Positions 11,884 to 12,882 of a stretch of DNA of 12,882 bases are shown piece after piece; the stretch's first letter is position 1; each line of letters opens with the position of its first letter. The position numbers were made by a program, and so were the translations under genes. The stretch is taken from positions 1 to 12,882 of the forward strand of contig JAHJSO010000107.1 of the NCBI GenBank assembly GCA_018830385.1, in the 5' to 3' direction. This DNA is from Elusimicrobiota bacterium (GTDB lineage: Bacteria; Elusimicrobiota; Endomicrobiia; CG1-02-37-114; JAHJSO01). The notes under the pieces are model-generated. The model searched no databases and was not told the DNA's origin. It saw only the letters and a list, made by a program, of their open reading frames with translations.

Positions 11884-12882
11884 ATGGACTTACTGATTAA
11901 AAATGCCAGGATGCGGGGCCGTGATGGGCTGATGGAGATAGCGATATCCAAGGGCGGGATACAAAAGATTGCCAAAAAATGTCCCGGCAAAGCGGAAAAA
12001 ACCATTGACGCAAAAGGGAATCTTGTTACGGAATCATACTGTAACGCTCACCTGCACCTGTGCAAGGTCTGGACGCTCCAGATGATGGATGAAAAGGCAT
12101 TGAAAGATTATCACGGCAGCGACATGGGAAAGGCAATGACGGCGATTGAACTTGCTGCCCGTGTTAAGGAAAAATATGACGAGAAATGGATTATAAAAAA
12201 CGTCCGCAAAGCCGTTGAACTCGCCGCCCGTTACGGAAACCTTCACATAAGGGCGTTTGTTGACGTTGATACCAAGGCGCGGCTTGAAGGCATTAAGGCG
12301 GTGCTGAAGGCAAGGGAAGAATACAAAGGCATCGTCAACATTCAGGTCGTTGCATTCCCGCAGGATGGTGTTGTCAGGGATCCCGGCGCCGAGCAACTTA
12401 TAGTCCGGGCGATGGACATGGGGGCGGACGTCGTCGGCGGCATACCGTGGATTGAATACACGGAAGAGGATGAAAGAATTCATATCCAAAAGATGGTTGC
12501 AATCGCCAGAAAGTACAAAAAGGATGTGTCAATGCTTGTTGACGATGCGGGCGACCCTACACTTAAAACAATTGAGATGCTCGCTACGGAAACGATAAAG
12601 ACCGGCTGGCAGGGCAGGGTACTCGCCCAGCACGCACGCGCCATGTGCCTGTATCCCAAGCCCTATTTCCAGAAGGTCGCCGCACTGCTTAAAAAGGCGG
12701 GGATGGGTGTCGTGAGCGACCCTCATACAGGCCCGCTCCATGCACGGGTGAAAGAACTCCTTGAGGAAGGTGTCCAGGTTTGTCTCGGCCAGGACGATAT
12801 TTCCGACGCCTACTATCCCTACGGCCGCAACAATATGCTTGAAATTGCGTTTCTCGCGTCGCATCTTTTATGGATGACGACG
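11884..12882 (+). CDS. Cytosine-deaminase-like amidohydrolase, C-terminus beyond the window
   Basis: An amidohydrolase-superfamily enzyme most like E. coli CodA (cytosine to uracil) and AtzC-type aminohydrolases. The reading frame stays open for 333 codons to the window edge; the complete family is about 400-430 aa. It shows a short N-terminal strand region, the metal motif HLH (His56, His58), IQVVAFPQDG (153-162, with the Gln equivalent to CodA Gln156), DMGADVVGGIPWIEYT (178-193), AQHARAM with His250, and GQDDISD with Asp304. The expected CodA metal histidine in HCDE is replaced: the block here reads MLVDDAGDP, with Leu218 in that place and Asp at the Glu217 position. CodA-like deamination is therefore uncertain, and a related aminohydrolase activity is equally possible. 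GGAGGG lies 9 nt before the ATG. The gene is cytoplasmic, with no signal peptide, and divergent from tupA. Confidence 0.88.
   Translation, partial: MDLLIKNARMRGRDGLMEIAISKGGIQKIAKKCPGKAEKTIDAKGNLVTESYCNAHLHLCKVWTLQMMDEKALKDYHGSDMGKAMTAIELAARVKEKYDEKWIIKNVRKAVELAARYGNLHIRAFVDVDTKARLEGIKAVLKAREEYKGIVNIQVVAFPQDGVVRDPGAEQLIVRAMDMGADVVGGIPWIEYTEEDERIHIQKMVAIARKYKKDVSMLVDDAGDPTLKTIEMLATETIKTGWQGRVLAQHARAMCLYPKPYFQKVAALLKKAGMGVVSDPHTGPLHARVKELLEEGVQVCLGQDDISDAYYPYGRNNMLEIAFLASHLLWMTT

Noticed and set aside
12034..12864. Two open frames on the minus strand near the right edge
   Set aside because: They are antisense to the continuous amidohydrolase frame with conserved motifs on the plus strand, which simply lacks a stop within the window.

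Overview
The window (12,882 bases) reads as chromosomal DNA of a bacterium, not as phage or plasmid. Nothing identifies the species. Several proteins carry export signals, isoleucine ATA and arginine AGG codons are very frequent, and base composition is close to even. I would guess an uncultured environmental Gram-negative lineage such as Planctomycetota/Brocadiales, Nitrospirota or Omnitrophota, but with low confidence.

Left block (1-6.0 kb, + strand). A PHP-domain metallohydrolase is followed by alanyl-tRNA synthetase (alaS), a tRNA-Arg(CCG) gene 5 nt after the alaS stop, a LOG-like (TIGR00725-type) protein starting 12 nt after the tRNA, and dtd (D-aminoacyl-tRNA deacylase) overlapping it by 25 nt. 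AlaRS charges tRNA-Ala, and DTD clears D-aminoacyl- and Gly-tRNAs, so charging and proofreading are genetically linked. A new promoter then leads to an unrecognised exported 150-aa protein that overlaps sppA (S49 peptidase) by ATGA.

Middle block (6.0-8.7 kb). A Yip1-like membrane protein and an exported SagB-type nitroreductase form a two-gene unit ending in a strong hairpin. About 1.2 kb without a credible gene follows. It holds two different families of degenerate short repeats separated by an AT-rich stretch, and lies between convergent genes.

Right block (8.7-12.9 kb). On the minus strand are tupA (tungstate-type ABC substrate-binding protein), a small two-helix membrane protein, and cstA, which carries a single-base frameshift. 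A perfect consensus promoter (TTGACA-17-TATAAT) overlaps the tupA stop and drives the small gene plus cstA. Divergent from tupA, a near-consensus promoter drives a cytosine-deaminase-like amidohydrolase that runs off the right edge. This gene is easy to miss because it has no stop in the window.

The most unusual features are three in-frame insertions in AlaRS, each bounded by same-frame direct repeats; the paired repeat arrays at 7.54-7.8 and 8.2-8.67 kb; homopolymeric G tracts, including G10 at a ribosome-binding site; and a tight G-quadruplex motif in the tupA leader. I did not find a clear new multi-gene defence or mobile system.
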